From Acholeplasmataceae bacterium (GTDB lineage: Bacteria > Bacillota_I > Bacilli_A > ML615J-28 > CAG-698), in the NCBI GenBank assembly GCA_012839485.1, contig DUNF01000053.1, positions 1-32,677 on the forward strand: a DNA stretch of 32,677 nt, given 5' to 3'. A program made the translations under genes and the position numbers. This document shows, piece after piece, positions 6,851 to 14,400 of the stretch (positions are counted from its first letter, which is position 1; each line of letters begins with the position of its first letter). The notes beneath the pieces are model-generated. The model was given only the letters and a program-made list of their open reading frames with translations, did no database searches and was not told the origin of the DNA.

Positions 6851-8878
6851 TTGAAAAATATCCCATTAACTGAAAAAGAATATATTACAAAAAGAAATAT
6901 TGCTATTTTCAAAAGACATAAACTTAATACTGTATGGGATCTATTGACTTATTATCCTAAAAGATTTAACGATTATACGATAGTCCCAACAACAGATGCT
7001 CCCCTAGAGCAAACTATTACGATTTCTGGTATTGTTCAGGGGAAACCTTTTGTTTATAATGCCAGAAGTAAATTAACAGTTATGAATTTTTATATTGATA
7101 GTGATGGTAATAAAGTAAGAGTTACTATTTTCAATCGTCATTTTTTACGTTCAAAATTAAATTATGGCGTTTATGTTCGTGTAACTGGTAAGTTTCAAAA
7201 AGATATTAAAAACTTTACAGCTAGTGAAATTGAACTTGATGAATATAGTAATAACATTAGTCCCATTTTTGGAATTGATGGTATTACTGATGATAAATTA
7301 TTTGAAATCAAACAGAAATTATTAAGGGAATATCGAAGAGAAATTGTTGATTATTTACCTCAAAGTTTGAAAGACGAGCACGATTTAATTGATTTAGATA
7401 AAGCGATTAAGTTTGTGAATACGCCTGATACAATGAGTCAAGTTGAAAAAGCAATTAAAAGAATCAAATTTGAAGAATTATTGCTTTATCAATTAAAAAT
7501 TAAGTATTCACTATATATGAGAAAGAATCATCCTGAAGGTTTAAAGGTGAATTTTGATCAAGAAAAAGTTAATCAGTTTATTAAAGATTTACCTTTTGAA
7601 CTTACTAAAGATCAAAAAGAAGCTGTAGATAATATACTAAAAGATTTAAAATCAGATTATAAAATGAGTAGATTATTACAAGGTGAGGTAGGTTCTGGTA
7701 AAACTGTTGTAGCTGCGATTGCTTTATATGCAGTGCATACTGCAGGCTATCAAGCAGCAATGTTAGTTCCAACTGAAATTTTAGCTCATCAACATTTTGA
7801 CACCTTGAAAAAAGCTTTTAAAAATACTAATTTAAACTTACAATTATTAACTGCTAGTGTACCATTACAAGAGAAAAAAGAAATATTAAAAGATTTGGAA
7901 AAGGGAAAAGTAAATATTATACTTGGAACACATTCCCTATTTCAAAAAGATGTTAAGTTTCATAATTTAGGGTTTGTTGTTACAGATGAGGAACATCGTT
8001 TTGGTGTAAAACAAAGAGCAGAAATGGTAGCTAAAGGCCAAAAAATTGATCACTTAAAAATGACGGCAACACCAATCCCAAGAACATTAGCGATTTCTGT
8101 TATGGGAGACTCTGACATCTCTACAATCAAAACAATGCCTGGAAATAAAAAACCAGTAATTACTGAGTATTTGCAATATAAAGATAAAGATCTTATTATG
8201 ACTCATATTAAAGAAGAATTAAGTCGTGGAAGACAAGTTTATGTTGTTTGTCCAGCAATTGAAGAATCTGAGAGTTTAGATTTAAAGAATGTTACAAATA
8301 TTTACTTAGAATATAAAGAGTTATTTAATGGTATTTGTGAAGTAGGGTTAATTCATAGTCGTTTAAAACAAGAAGAAAAAGAAGAAGTAATGACAAAATT
8401 CAAAGATGGGGAGATTAAAATTCTTATCTCTACTAGTGTTATTGAAGTAGGAGTTAATATTCTTAATGCAACTACAATTGTCATTTTAGATGCTGATCGT
8501 TTTGGTGTAGCTCAACTTCACCAAATGCGTGGTCGTGTTAGAAGATCAGACTATCAAGCATATTGTTTTCTAGTATCTGATACGACTGTTGAGACGGCAA
8601 TTGCAAGGTTAAAATTAATTGCTTCTAACTCTGATGGTTTTACTTTAGCTGAAGAAGATTTGCTTGTAAGAGGACCTGGAGAGTATTATGGTGTTAAGCA
8701 AAGTGGAATTATTGATTTTCAGTTTGCCAATATCATTAATGATCGTGAATTATTAAATTTATGTAATGATGAAGCTGATAGAATTATTAATTCTGGTTTA
8801 ATCTTTACAGAAGATTATAAGATGTTATATAATATTGTAGATGAAGATTTCAAAACAAAAAGTGAACTTTTAGAATAG
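6851..8878 (+). CDS. recG: ATP-dependent DNA helicase RecG
   Basis: RecG reverses stalled replication forks and branch-migrates Holliday junctions. The N-terminal wedge/OB domain (about 1-240) is followed by two helicase lobes: Walker A GEVGSGKT (278-285), Walker B DEEH (379-382), motif III TATPIPRTLA near 405, and motif VI QMRGRVRR (558-565). The glycine usually before the last arginine of motif VI is Arg564 here; the arginines themselves are kept. Length (675 residues) is normal. The start is TTG at 6851, placed correctly behind an AGGAGG site at about 6839-6844; no ATG fits. Unlike the PriA-like protein of this window, RecG appears fully competent. Confidence 0.95.
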   Translation: MKNIPLTEKEYITKRNIAIFKRHKLNTVWDLLTYYPKRFNDYTIVPTTDAPLEQTITISGIVQGKPFVYNARSKLTVMNFYIDSDGNKVRVTIFNRHFLRSKLNYGVYVRVTGKFQKDIKNFTASEIELDEYSNNISPIFGIDGITDDKLFEIKQKLLREYRREIVDYLPQSLKDEHDLIDLDKAIKFVNTPDTMSQVEKAIKRIKFEELLLYQLKIKYSLYMRKNHPEGLKVNFDQEKVNQFIKDLPFELTKDQKEAVDNILKDLKSDYKMSRLLQGEVGSGKTVVAAIALYAVHTAGYQAAMLVPTEILAHQHFDTLKKAFKNTNLNLQLLTASVPLQEKKEILKDLEKGKVNIILGTHSLFQKDVKFHNLGFVVTDEEHRFGVKQRAEMVAKGQKIDHLKMTATPIPRTLAISVMGDSDISTIKTMPGNKKPVITEYLQYKDKDLIMTHIKEELSRGRQVYVVCPAIEESESLDLKNVTNIYLEYKELFNGICEVGLIHSRLKQEEKEEVMTKFKDGEIKILISTSVIEVGVNILNATTIVILDADRFGVAQLHQMRGRVRRSDYQAYCFLVSDTTVETAIARLKLIASNSDGFTLAEEDLLVRGPGEYYGVKQSGIIDFQFANIINDRELLNLCNDEADRIINSGLIFTEDYKMLYNIVDEDFKTKSELLE

Positions 8879-8886
8879 GAGGAACT

Positions 8887-9888
8887 ATGGTAAAACTTGC
8901 AATTGATGCTATGGGTGGCGATTTCGCTCCTGAGGAAATAATTAAAGGTGTTAATTTAAGTATTGAAGAGCATAAAGATTTAGAGTTAATTTTATATGGC
9001 GATGAAGAACAAATAAAGAAATATTTGGTTCCTAATAAGAGAGTTACTATTGTTCACACACCTAGAGTTATTTCCATGGGTGAAGCTGATCCGAGACGTG
9101 AAATTAGAAATAATAAAGACACTTCTTTAGTTCAAGCATTTACAGCTGTAAAAGAAAATCAAGCTGAAGGTGTAGTAACTGCAGGTCCTACCCAAGCTGT
9201 TGTTGTATCAGCCCATATCGTCTTGCGAAGAATGAAAGGAATGAGCCGTATGGCTTTATGTTTAGGACTTCCTGATTTAGGTGATGGCAAACAAAGATTA
9301 CTTTTAGATTCAGGTGCTAACTTAGAGTTAAAACCAGAACATTTAGTTCAACTTGCAGAATATGCAACTATTTATATGAAAGAAGTAATGGGTGTAGAAA
9401 AGCCAGTAGTAGGTCTTTTAAATATCGGAACAGAAGAAGCAAAAGGTAGAGAATTTGATATCGAGGCTTTTCACTTATTAAAAGATAATAAAAACATTAC
9501 ATTTTTTGGAAACATTGAACCAAAAGAGATGCTTGCATCTCCTTGTGATATTTTAGTAACAGATGGTTATACTGGTAATATGGTAATGAAAACAGCTGAA
9601 GGTGTTGCAATTGCGGTTGGTAAGCTTTTAAAGCAAGGAATTATGGCATCTTCTAAAGCCAAGTTTGGATACCTATTTATGAAAGGTGTTTTCAAGGAAT
9701 TAAAAAATAAAACTACTGCTGATAGCATTGGTGGAGCAATTTTAATAGGTGCTGATGGGATTGTTATTAAAGCTCATGGCTCATCAAATGGTCCATCATT
9801 TCAAGCAGCAATTAGTCTTGCAAGACGTGCTGTTTTAGGTAATGTCAACGAAAAGATGAAAGCAATCATTGGTGACAAAGATGAATAA
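8887..9888 (+). CDS. plsX: Phosphate acyltransferase PlsX
   Basis: PlsX interconverts acyl-ACP and acyl phosphate, the donor for glycerol 3-phosphate acylation by PlsY. It begins with the family hallmark DAMGGDFAPEEIIKG near residue 8 and keeps the GAN segment and the central VGLLNIGTEEAKG stretch. Length is 333 residues. An AGGAGG site precedes the ATG, 8 bases after recG. In combination with fakA upstream it would receive acyl phosphate made from imported fatty acids. The usual downstream fabD-fabG-acpP genes are missing, and rnc follows directly with overlap. Confidence 0.95.
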   Translation: MVKLAIDAMGGDFAPEEIIKGVNLSIEEHKDLELILYGDEEQIKKYLVPNKRVTIVHTPRVISMGEADPRREIRNNKDTSLVQAFTAVKENQAEGVVTAGPTQAVVVSAHIVLRRMKGMSRMALCLGLPDLGDGKQRLLLDSGANLELKPEHLVQLAEYATIYMKEVMGVEKPVVGLLNIGTEEAKGREFDIEAFHLLKDNKNITFFGNIEPKEMLASPCDILVTDGYTGNMVMKTAEGVAIAVGKLLKQGIMASSKAKFGYLFMKGVFKELKNKTTADSIGGAILIGADGIVIKAHGSSNGPSFQAAISLARRAVLGNVNEKMKAIIGDKDE

Positions 9889-10564
9889 GGTGTTTAAGGC
9901 AATTTGTTTGAAGTATGATTTAAAGGTAAATAACTATGAATTGTACCAAACTGCCTTTACCCATACATCATATGCCAATGAGAATAATGTAAAGAATAAT
10001 GAAAGATTAGAGTTTTTAGGTGATGCAATTTTAAATTTTTGTTTTTCTGAATACTTATATCGTAAATATCCTAATTTACGAGAAGGTGAAATGACGAAAA
10101 TTAGAGCAACTTATGTTTGTGAGCAAGCAAACGCAGAATACAGTTTGAAGTTAGGCTTAGATAAACTCTTACTTTTAGGTAAAGGCGAGGAAGAACAAAA
10201 CGGAAGAAGTAAACCTTCTGTTTTAGGAGATTTATTTGAAGCTTTTTTAGGAGCTGTTTATTTAGATTCTTCTTTGGAAAAAGTCAAAGAAATTATCAAT
10301 GATCTTGTTTTAAAAGAAATTGATACTATTAAAGAAGATGGCTTTTTCTTAGATTATAAGAGTACTTTACAAGAATATGTTCAAGCAGAAACAAAGAAAT
10401 CTGTTACTTACGTATTAGTAAAGGAAGAAGGACCTAGTCATGATAAACTATTTACAACATTTGTTTATTATGAGAAAATTAAATTAGGCGAAGGTATAGG
10501 TAAGTCAAAAAAAGAATCTGAGCAAAACGCTGCTAAAGCAGCTTTAGAGAAATTAGCAAAGTGA
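9881..10564 (+). CDS. rnc: Ribonuclease III
   Basis: RNase III cleaves double-stranded RNA in rRNA and mRNA processing. The catalytic domain carries the signature NERLEFLGDAIL near residue 41 and the second metal-binding set GDLFEAFLGAVYLD near 110. The double-stranded-RNA-binding domain (about 150-227) starts at DYKSTLQEY and ends in a KESEQNAAKAAL helix. Length is 227 residues. The ATG at 9881 overlaps the end of plsX by 8 bases. An in-frame TTG at 9869 is possible but has no better ribosome-binding site and would extend the protein beyond the family norm. No acpP lies upstream; smc and ftsY, common downstream neighbours, are replaced by dnaD. Confidence 0.94.
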   Translation: MNKVFKAICLKYDLKVNNYELYQTAFTHTSYANENNVKNNERLEFLGDAILNFCFSEYLYRKYPNLREGEMTKIRATYVCEQANAEYSLKLGLDKLLLLGKGEEEQNGRSKPSVLGDLFEAFLGAVYLDSSLEKVKEIINDLVLKEIDTIKEDGFFLDYKSTLQEYVQAETKKSVTYVLVKEEGPSHDKLFTTFVYYEKIKLGEGIGKSKKESEQNAAKAALEKLAK

Positions 10565-10574
10565 GGTTTTAGTT

Positions 10575-11189
10575 ATGGAAAAATATTATGATTTAATTAA
10601 AAATAATCTAATTAATTTTGATAATTTAATTATTGAAAAATATGCATCCTTAAAACTTAATGAAACTGAGGCAATGATTTTGATTAAGATTAATCGTTTA
10701 CTTCAAAGAGATATTAAATCAATTTCAGTTAAGAAATTGGTTAAAAATATGACAATTAATGAAAATGATCTTGCAAACTATTTAATGCGATTAATTGACT
10801 TTGGGTTTTTAAAAATAGATTTTGAAGCTCAAAGAGAGTTATATTCGTTAGATGGTACATATCAAAAGTTAGCTAACTTACTTTATGGCGAAGATAACAA
10901 CCAAGAAAACAAACTTAAAGAAAATAGACTTGTAGCAACTACAAAAAAACTAGAACAAGGATTTAATAAAGTCTTATCACCTATTGAAGTTGAGATTGTT
11001 CGTAAATGGTTTTATGAATTTGAATATGATTACAAAGATATTGAAGAATTTGTAAATAGTGCAATTTCTAGTAAAAATAGAGGTGTTAAGTATATTGATC
11101 GCGCTTTAGTAAATAGATATAGTAATAAAGCAGATGAAGATATGGATGCATTAAAAGACCTTTGGAAAGACTATCATGGAAAAAATTGA
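10575..11189 (+). CDS. dnaD: DnaD-type primosomal / replication initiation protein
   Basis: In Bacillota, DnaD works with PriA (restart) or DnaA (initiation) and DnaB/DnaI to load the replicative helicase. The 204-residue protein has an N-terminal winged-helix-like region (about 1-95). Its C-terminal DnaD/DnaB_2 domain is recognised by the PIEVEIVRKWFYEFEY segment near 140 and the KYIDRALVNRY segment near 175, close to the family's YxxxI motif region. It overlaps nth by 14 bases, the same dnaD-nth pair as in Bacillus. Since the PriA-like protein here lacks ATPase motifs, DnaD is the obvious partner to test for recruitment. Confidence 0.87.
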   Translation: MEKYYDLIKNNLINFDNLIIEKYASLKLNETEAMILIKINRLLQRDIKSISVKKLVKNMTINENDLANYLMRLIDFGFLKIDFEAQRELYSLDGTYQKLANLLYGEDNNQENKLKENRLVATTKKLEQGFNKVLSPIEVEIVRKWFYEFEYDYKDIEEFVNSAISSKNRGVKYIDRALVNRYSNKADEDMDALKDLWKDYHGKN

Positions 11190-11805
11190 TTATATCTGTG
11201 ATGCTTTAGGAGAACTTTTTCCAAACAATAAAGGTGATTTAGAATATGGGTCAGCTTTTCAGTTACTAGTTGCCGTTATTTTGTCAGCACAAACTACAGA
11301 TATTGCAGTTAATAATGTAACTAAAGAATTATTTAAAAAATATCCTGATGCAAAAAAATTAGCTAAAGCTAATCTTGAAGATGTAAAAGAGATTATCAAA
11401 ACTATAGGTTTATATAATACAAAAGCAAAAAACATTATTGAAGCATCTAAAATCATTTTAGAGAACAATAATGTAATTGAGCCTGATATAAAGTGGTTAA
11501 TGGGTCTTCCAGGTGTAGGGCGAAAGACAGCTAATGTAGTTTTATCTGAGGGATTTAAAATTCCAAGGATAGCAGTAGATACTCATGTTTTTAGGGTAGC
11601 GAGAAGATTAGAGTTATCAAAGGCAGAAACTACTTTGGGTGTTGAGGAAGACTTAATGAAAATATTAGATCAAAAAAAATGGGGGATAGCGCATTTACGA
11701 TTACTACGTTTTGGTAGATATATTTGTAAAGCAAGAGGTCCTCTATGTGAAAAATGCCCTTTTTTTCATTTTTGTACCTCTGAAGATAAAAAGGAATTAG
11801 TTTAA
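11176..11805 (+). CDS. nth: Endonuclease III (DNA glycosylase/AP lyase)
   Basis: Nth removes oxidised pyrimidines and nicks abasic sites. The helix-hairpin-helix with catalytic lysine is LPGVGRKTANVV near residue 112, and the catalytic aspartate lies in AVDTHVFR near 134. The C-terminal iron-sulfur motif is complete, with cysteines spaced C-x6-C-x2-C-x5-C in ICKARGPLCEKCPFFHFC. Length is 209 residues. The gene begins inside the end of dnaD, and its stop codon lies in the loop of the following terminator. Confidence 0.95.
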   Translation: MEKIDYICDALGELFPNNKGDLEYGSAFQLLVAVILSAQTTDIAVNNVTKELFKKYPDAKKLAKANLEDVKEIIKTIGLYNTKAKNIIEASKIILENNNVIEPDIKWLMGLPGVGRKTANVVLSEGFKIPRIAVDTHVFRVARRLELSKAETTLGVEEDLMKILDQKKWGIAHLRLLRFGRYICKARGPLCEKCPFFHFCTSEDKKELV

Positions 11806-11819
11806 CTAATTCCTTTTTT
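11788..11819 (+). terminator. Terminator after nth (near-copy of the one at 14368)
   Basis: Stem AAGGAATTAG / CTAATTCCTT with loop TTTAA and a T run. The nth stop TAA sits in the loop. The hairpin is almost the same sequence as the one at 14368-14400. Confidence 0.9.
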
Positions 11820-11876
11820 ATGATATTTCCTTTTAAATTGAATATGTTTTATTAATAAATTATTTTGCCATTAAAA

Positions 11877-11890
11877 TGAAAACGCTTACT
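11877..11890 (+). promoter_or_regulatory. Catabolite-response-element-like operator
   Basis: TGAAAACGCTTACT matches the Bacillota cre consensus TGWAANCGNTNWCA at 13 of 14 positions; only the last base differs. It lies 13 bases upstream of the -35 of the lectin gene, a position compatible with CcpA-type activation or with weak repression. Confidence 0.55.
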
Positions 11891-11903
11891 TTCTTTTTAA
11901 TTC

Positions 11904-11931
11904 TTGCGAATAGAAAAAAAAGGAGTATAAT
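11904..11931 (+). promoter_or_regulatory. Promoter of the lectin-lipoprotein operon
   Basis: -35 TTGCGA (11904-11909), 16-base spacer, -10 TATAAT (11926-11931). A strong GAGGAGGG ribosome-binding site follows before the ATG at 11953. Confidence 0.75.
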
Positions 11932-11952
11932 AAAATTGAGGAGGGAAAGTAT

Positions 11953-13254
11953 ATGAAAAAAAATTTTAAGTTATTGTCATTTATTATCTTCTTTTTTATT
12001 GTTTTTATTGCTTTTATGCCAAATGTTCAAGCTAGTGATGAAAACGGAGGCATTGCGCCTAATAGCAATGTTCTTCCACCAGGTCCTGGAGAACCCCCAG
12101 CTCAAGCACCTATTCCTAATGGGAAGTATTGTATAGTGAATGTTGAGTTGAATAATTATTTGAAAATAACCGAAGAAGATTGTAGTAATAATTATTCGAC
12201 AAATCTAGTCCCTTTGGAGTTATGGCCCTATAGTACTGGTGAACATCATTTGTGGGAATTTACTAGAGTTTATGGTGATGTTTATAAAATAATTTCTTGC
12301 AAAAGTCAAAAAGCTATTACTGTAAAGAAAGACTATACAAATATGGGTAACATTGATTTAATACAAGAAACATATCAAGATATAAATAGACAACATTGGA
12401 AAATAAGTGAAGTAAGCTCAGGGAAATACAAACTTAAACCAGTGTCAGGAATTTATCAAACTACTGATTGGGTTATGGGAGCAAGTGCCAGCGGTAGTAT
12501 AGATGGTAGAAGAGTTCAACAAATAGAATATACAAATAATAGTAATTATCGTGATTTGTGGAAATTTATTCCAATATTACCTACATCAGGCTCTGAACTA
12601 GAATATAATCCTGAGGAATGGAATGCGACACCAATTAGAAATAATACCAATTGTTATTGCTATGCTTTTAATTTTCAAGCTTTTTATACAAATGACTTAG
12701 GATATCAATATTATAATAAAAAAATTATGGGGCGAATTAATCCTGGATGTCTGGATAATATTCAAGAAATATTGGACATTAATTCTCCATATGTTAACGG
12801 AGTAACTTCACAATTAGTTTTTGAAAATACCATTCAAGATAAATTAGCTAAAAACTTCATATTTAATAGCATTGGTATAAATCAACAATGTCCAGATGGA
12901 CAGTATAAAGTGGCGTTAGCAATCGATGTTAACAATACTGACTATCATTGGTACAGACAAAATCTTGATGGAAGTTGGTCACATAAAAGAGGAGCAGGTT
13001 TTGTTACTAACAAAGATGCTTCAAATAAAATTATATTTAATCCAAGTACATCTAATAATTATTATGAATATTATGATGAAAATTACCAACTAAACTACGT
13101 AAATTATATAGTTGTTGGATATTATAGTGTTACCCCTTTGAATATTTTTTACGATTCGAATACAATAATTTTAGATTTAATAATGAATGGAACATATCAA
13201 GTTGATGCTACACTAGATCAATTAAAAAGTCTAAAGTTTTATAAAAAAATTTAA
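11953..13254 (+). CDS. Secreted RICIN (beta-trefoil) protein with C-terminal Cys/His domain, copy 1
   Basis: I do not recognise a named family for the whole 433-residue protein. A signal peptide (charged MKKNFK, hydrophobic to about residue 22, likely cut after VQA at 27) is followed by a proline-rich linker (about 35-54). A RICIN-type beta-trefoil (about 55-206) follows, with QxW-like repeats HLW (99-101), QHW (147-149) and DLW (201-203). After the segment PTSGSELEYNPEEWN comes a second domain with NCYCYAFN (Cys234) and DYHWYRQN (His332), then DGSWSHKRG (His344). The conserved Cys/His pattern resembles a thiol hydrolase, but this is inference. A paralogue lies at 16063. It is followed after 19 bases by a lipoprotein gene, probably one operon. 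A role in glycan binding and cleavage at the surface is plausible. Confidence 0.8.
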   Translation: MKKNFKLLSFIIFFFIVFIAFMPNVQASDENGGIAPNSNVLPPGPGEPPAQAPIPNGKYCIVNVELNNYLKITEEDCSNNYSTNLVPLELWPYSTGEHHLWEFTRVYGDVYKIISCKSQKAITVKKDYTNMGNIDLIQETYQDINRQHWKISEVSSGKYKLKPVSGIYQTTDWVMGASASGSIDGRRVQQIEYTNNSNYRDLWKFIPILPTSGSELEYNPEEWNATPIRNNTNCYCYAFNFQAFYTNDLGYQYYNKKIMGRINPGCLDNIQEILDINSPYVNGVTSQLVFENTIQDKLAKNFIFNSIGINQQCPDGQYKVALAIDVNNTDYHWYRQNLDGSWSHKRGAGFVTNKDASNKIIFNPSTSNNYYEYYDENYQLNYVNYIVVGYYSVTPLNIFYDSNTIILDLIMNGTYQVDATLDQLKSLKFYKKI

Positions 13255-13273
13255 AGAATGGAGGTGATTAAAT

Positions 13274-14326
13274 ATGAAGAAGAAGGTTATTATTGTTTTA
13301 TTTTCTATTTTGATTGTTTGTATGCTAGTTGGATGTGAAAATAGCTCTAAAAAGAATCTTACTATAGATAATGGAAAACAACAAATTTCTAATTTAAATA
13401 ACAATTTTGAAGATGGCTTGGAATTAGCGGTTTATAAAGTTGATTCTATAACATTAAGTGATGGTACTATAATAAATGAAAATAATTTAGAACTATTGAG
13501 TAAGTATAAGGTGTGTTATGTTTTTGATGTTAATTATGGAAGGGTGTATTATAGATTAGAAGACAAAGAGGTTATTGTTTCTTATGATGTTAATGAAGAA
13601 GAAGAAATTACATTTAATTCTATGTTTGTGTTGCCTTCAAAAATGGCAACAATTTATGATTTGAAGAAAGTTAAACGTGGTATGAATTATGATGACTTGG
13701 TTTTATTATTAGGTGTGCCAAATAAATACAATCAACATCCTATGAGATCATTGGTAATGCCAGTAATTTTTGAAACTAATGATGGATATCATTTAGAAGT
13801 ACTTTATGGTAAAGCATTATTAGCTGTTAATGATAATCACAATTTACAATATTTTGACTATTCTTCTACAAGCAAAAACATTGAAATTAATGATAAAACA
13901 ATTAGTAAAGGAATGACTTTAGGAGATATTAAGAAAAATTTAAATAACCAAGATATTTGTGAATTTCTTGATTATCTAGTATTTTCTCTTGAAGATAAAA
14001 ATGTAATTTGCTCTACTGAAAAATCGGGCTATATTAATAATAAGGATGATGAAGCTGTTATTGATTCTATTACTGCATATTCAAAAGTAGAACTTAATAA
14101 TGACAGAATGGAATTAGTTAAAGAAGGGATGGATGTTTTTCAATTGATTGAATTACTAGGATTACCTAAATCAGTTAATTTAGAGACTATTATTCCTGAA
14201 CTAATTTTTGAAGCAAATGGCTTAAGATGTAAAGTGGGTTTATGTGCTAGTTTTATAAATTCTAATTCGGATGAAGAAAAAAGTATGAGTCATAGATATT
14301 TTGTTTGTTATAAAGAAGTTGAATAA
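13274..14326 (+). CDS. Lipoprotein with three internal repeats, unknown function
   Basis: The signal peptide ends in lipobox LVGC (Cys21), so the protein should be anchored to the outer face of the membrane. Three related segments follow: VKRGMNYDDLVLLLGVP (133-149), ISKGMTLGDIKKNL (210-223) and VKEGMDVFQLIELLGLP (292-308). The first and third are followed by a hydrophobic strand-rich stretch (VIFETNDGYHLEV and LIFEANGLRCKV). The pattern KxGMxxxxLxxLLGxP resembles the SmpA/OmlA or BLIP-like fold used by extracytoplasmic binding or inhibitor proteins; this is only a motif impression. Length is 350 residues. It lies 19 bases behind the lectin gene with a good GGAGGTGA site, so the two are probably made together. 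No such partner follows the second lectin copy. Confidence 0.75.
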   Translation: MKKKVIIVLFSILIVCMLVGCENSSKKNLTIDNGKQQISNLNNNFEDGLELAVYKVDSITLSDGTIINENNLELLSKYKVCYVFDVNYGRVYYRLEDKEVIVSYDVNEEEEITFNSMFVLPSKMATIYDLKKVKRGMNYDDLVLLLGVPNKYNQHPMRSLVMPVIFETNDGYHLEVLYGKALLAVNDNHNLQYFDYSSTSKNIEINDKTISKGMTLGDIKKNLNNQDICEFLDYLVFSLEDKNVICSTEKSGYINNKDDEAVIDSITAYSKVELNNDRMELVKEGMDVFQLIELLGLPKSVNLETIIPELIFEANGLRCKVGLCASFINSNSDEEKSMSHRYFVCYKEVE

Positions 14327-14367
14327 TTGAAATATTATTTAAAGTAAACAAGAAAATTGTTCATATA

Positions 14368-14400
14368 AAAAGGAATTAGTTTTGTACTAATTCCTTTTTT
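14368..14400. terminator. Bidirectional terminator between lipoprotein gene and rqcH
   Basis: Stem AAAAGGAATTAGT / ACTAATTCCTTTT (13 bp) with loop TTTGT, A/T runs on both sides. The rqcH stop codon lies in the right arm. The stem core is the same as in the hairpin after nth. Confidence 0.9.
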
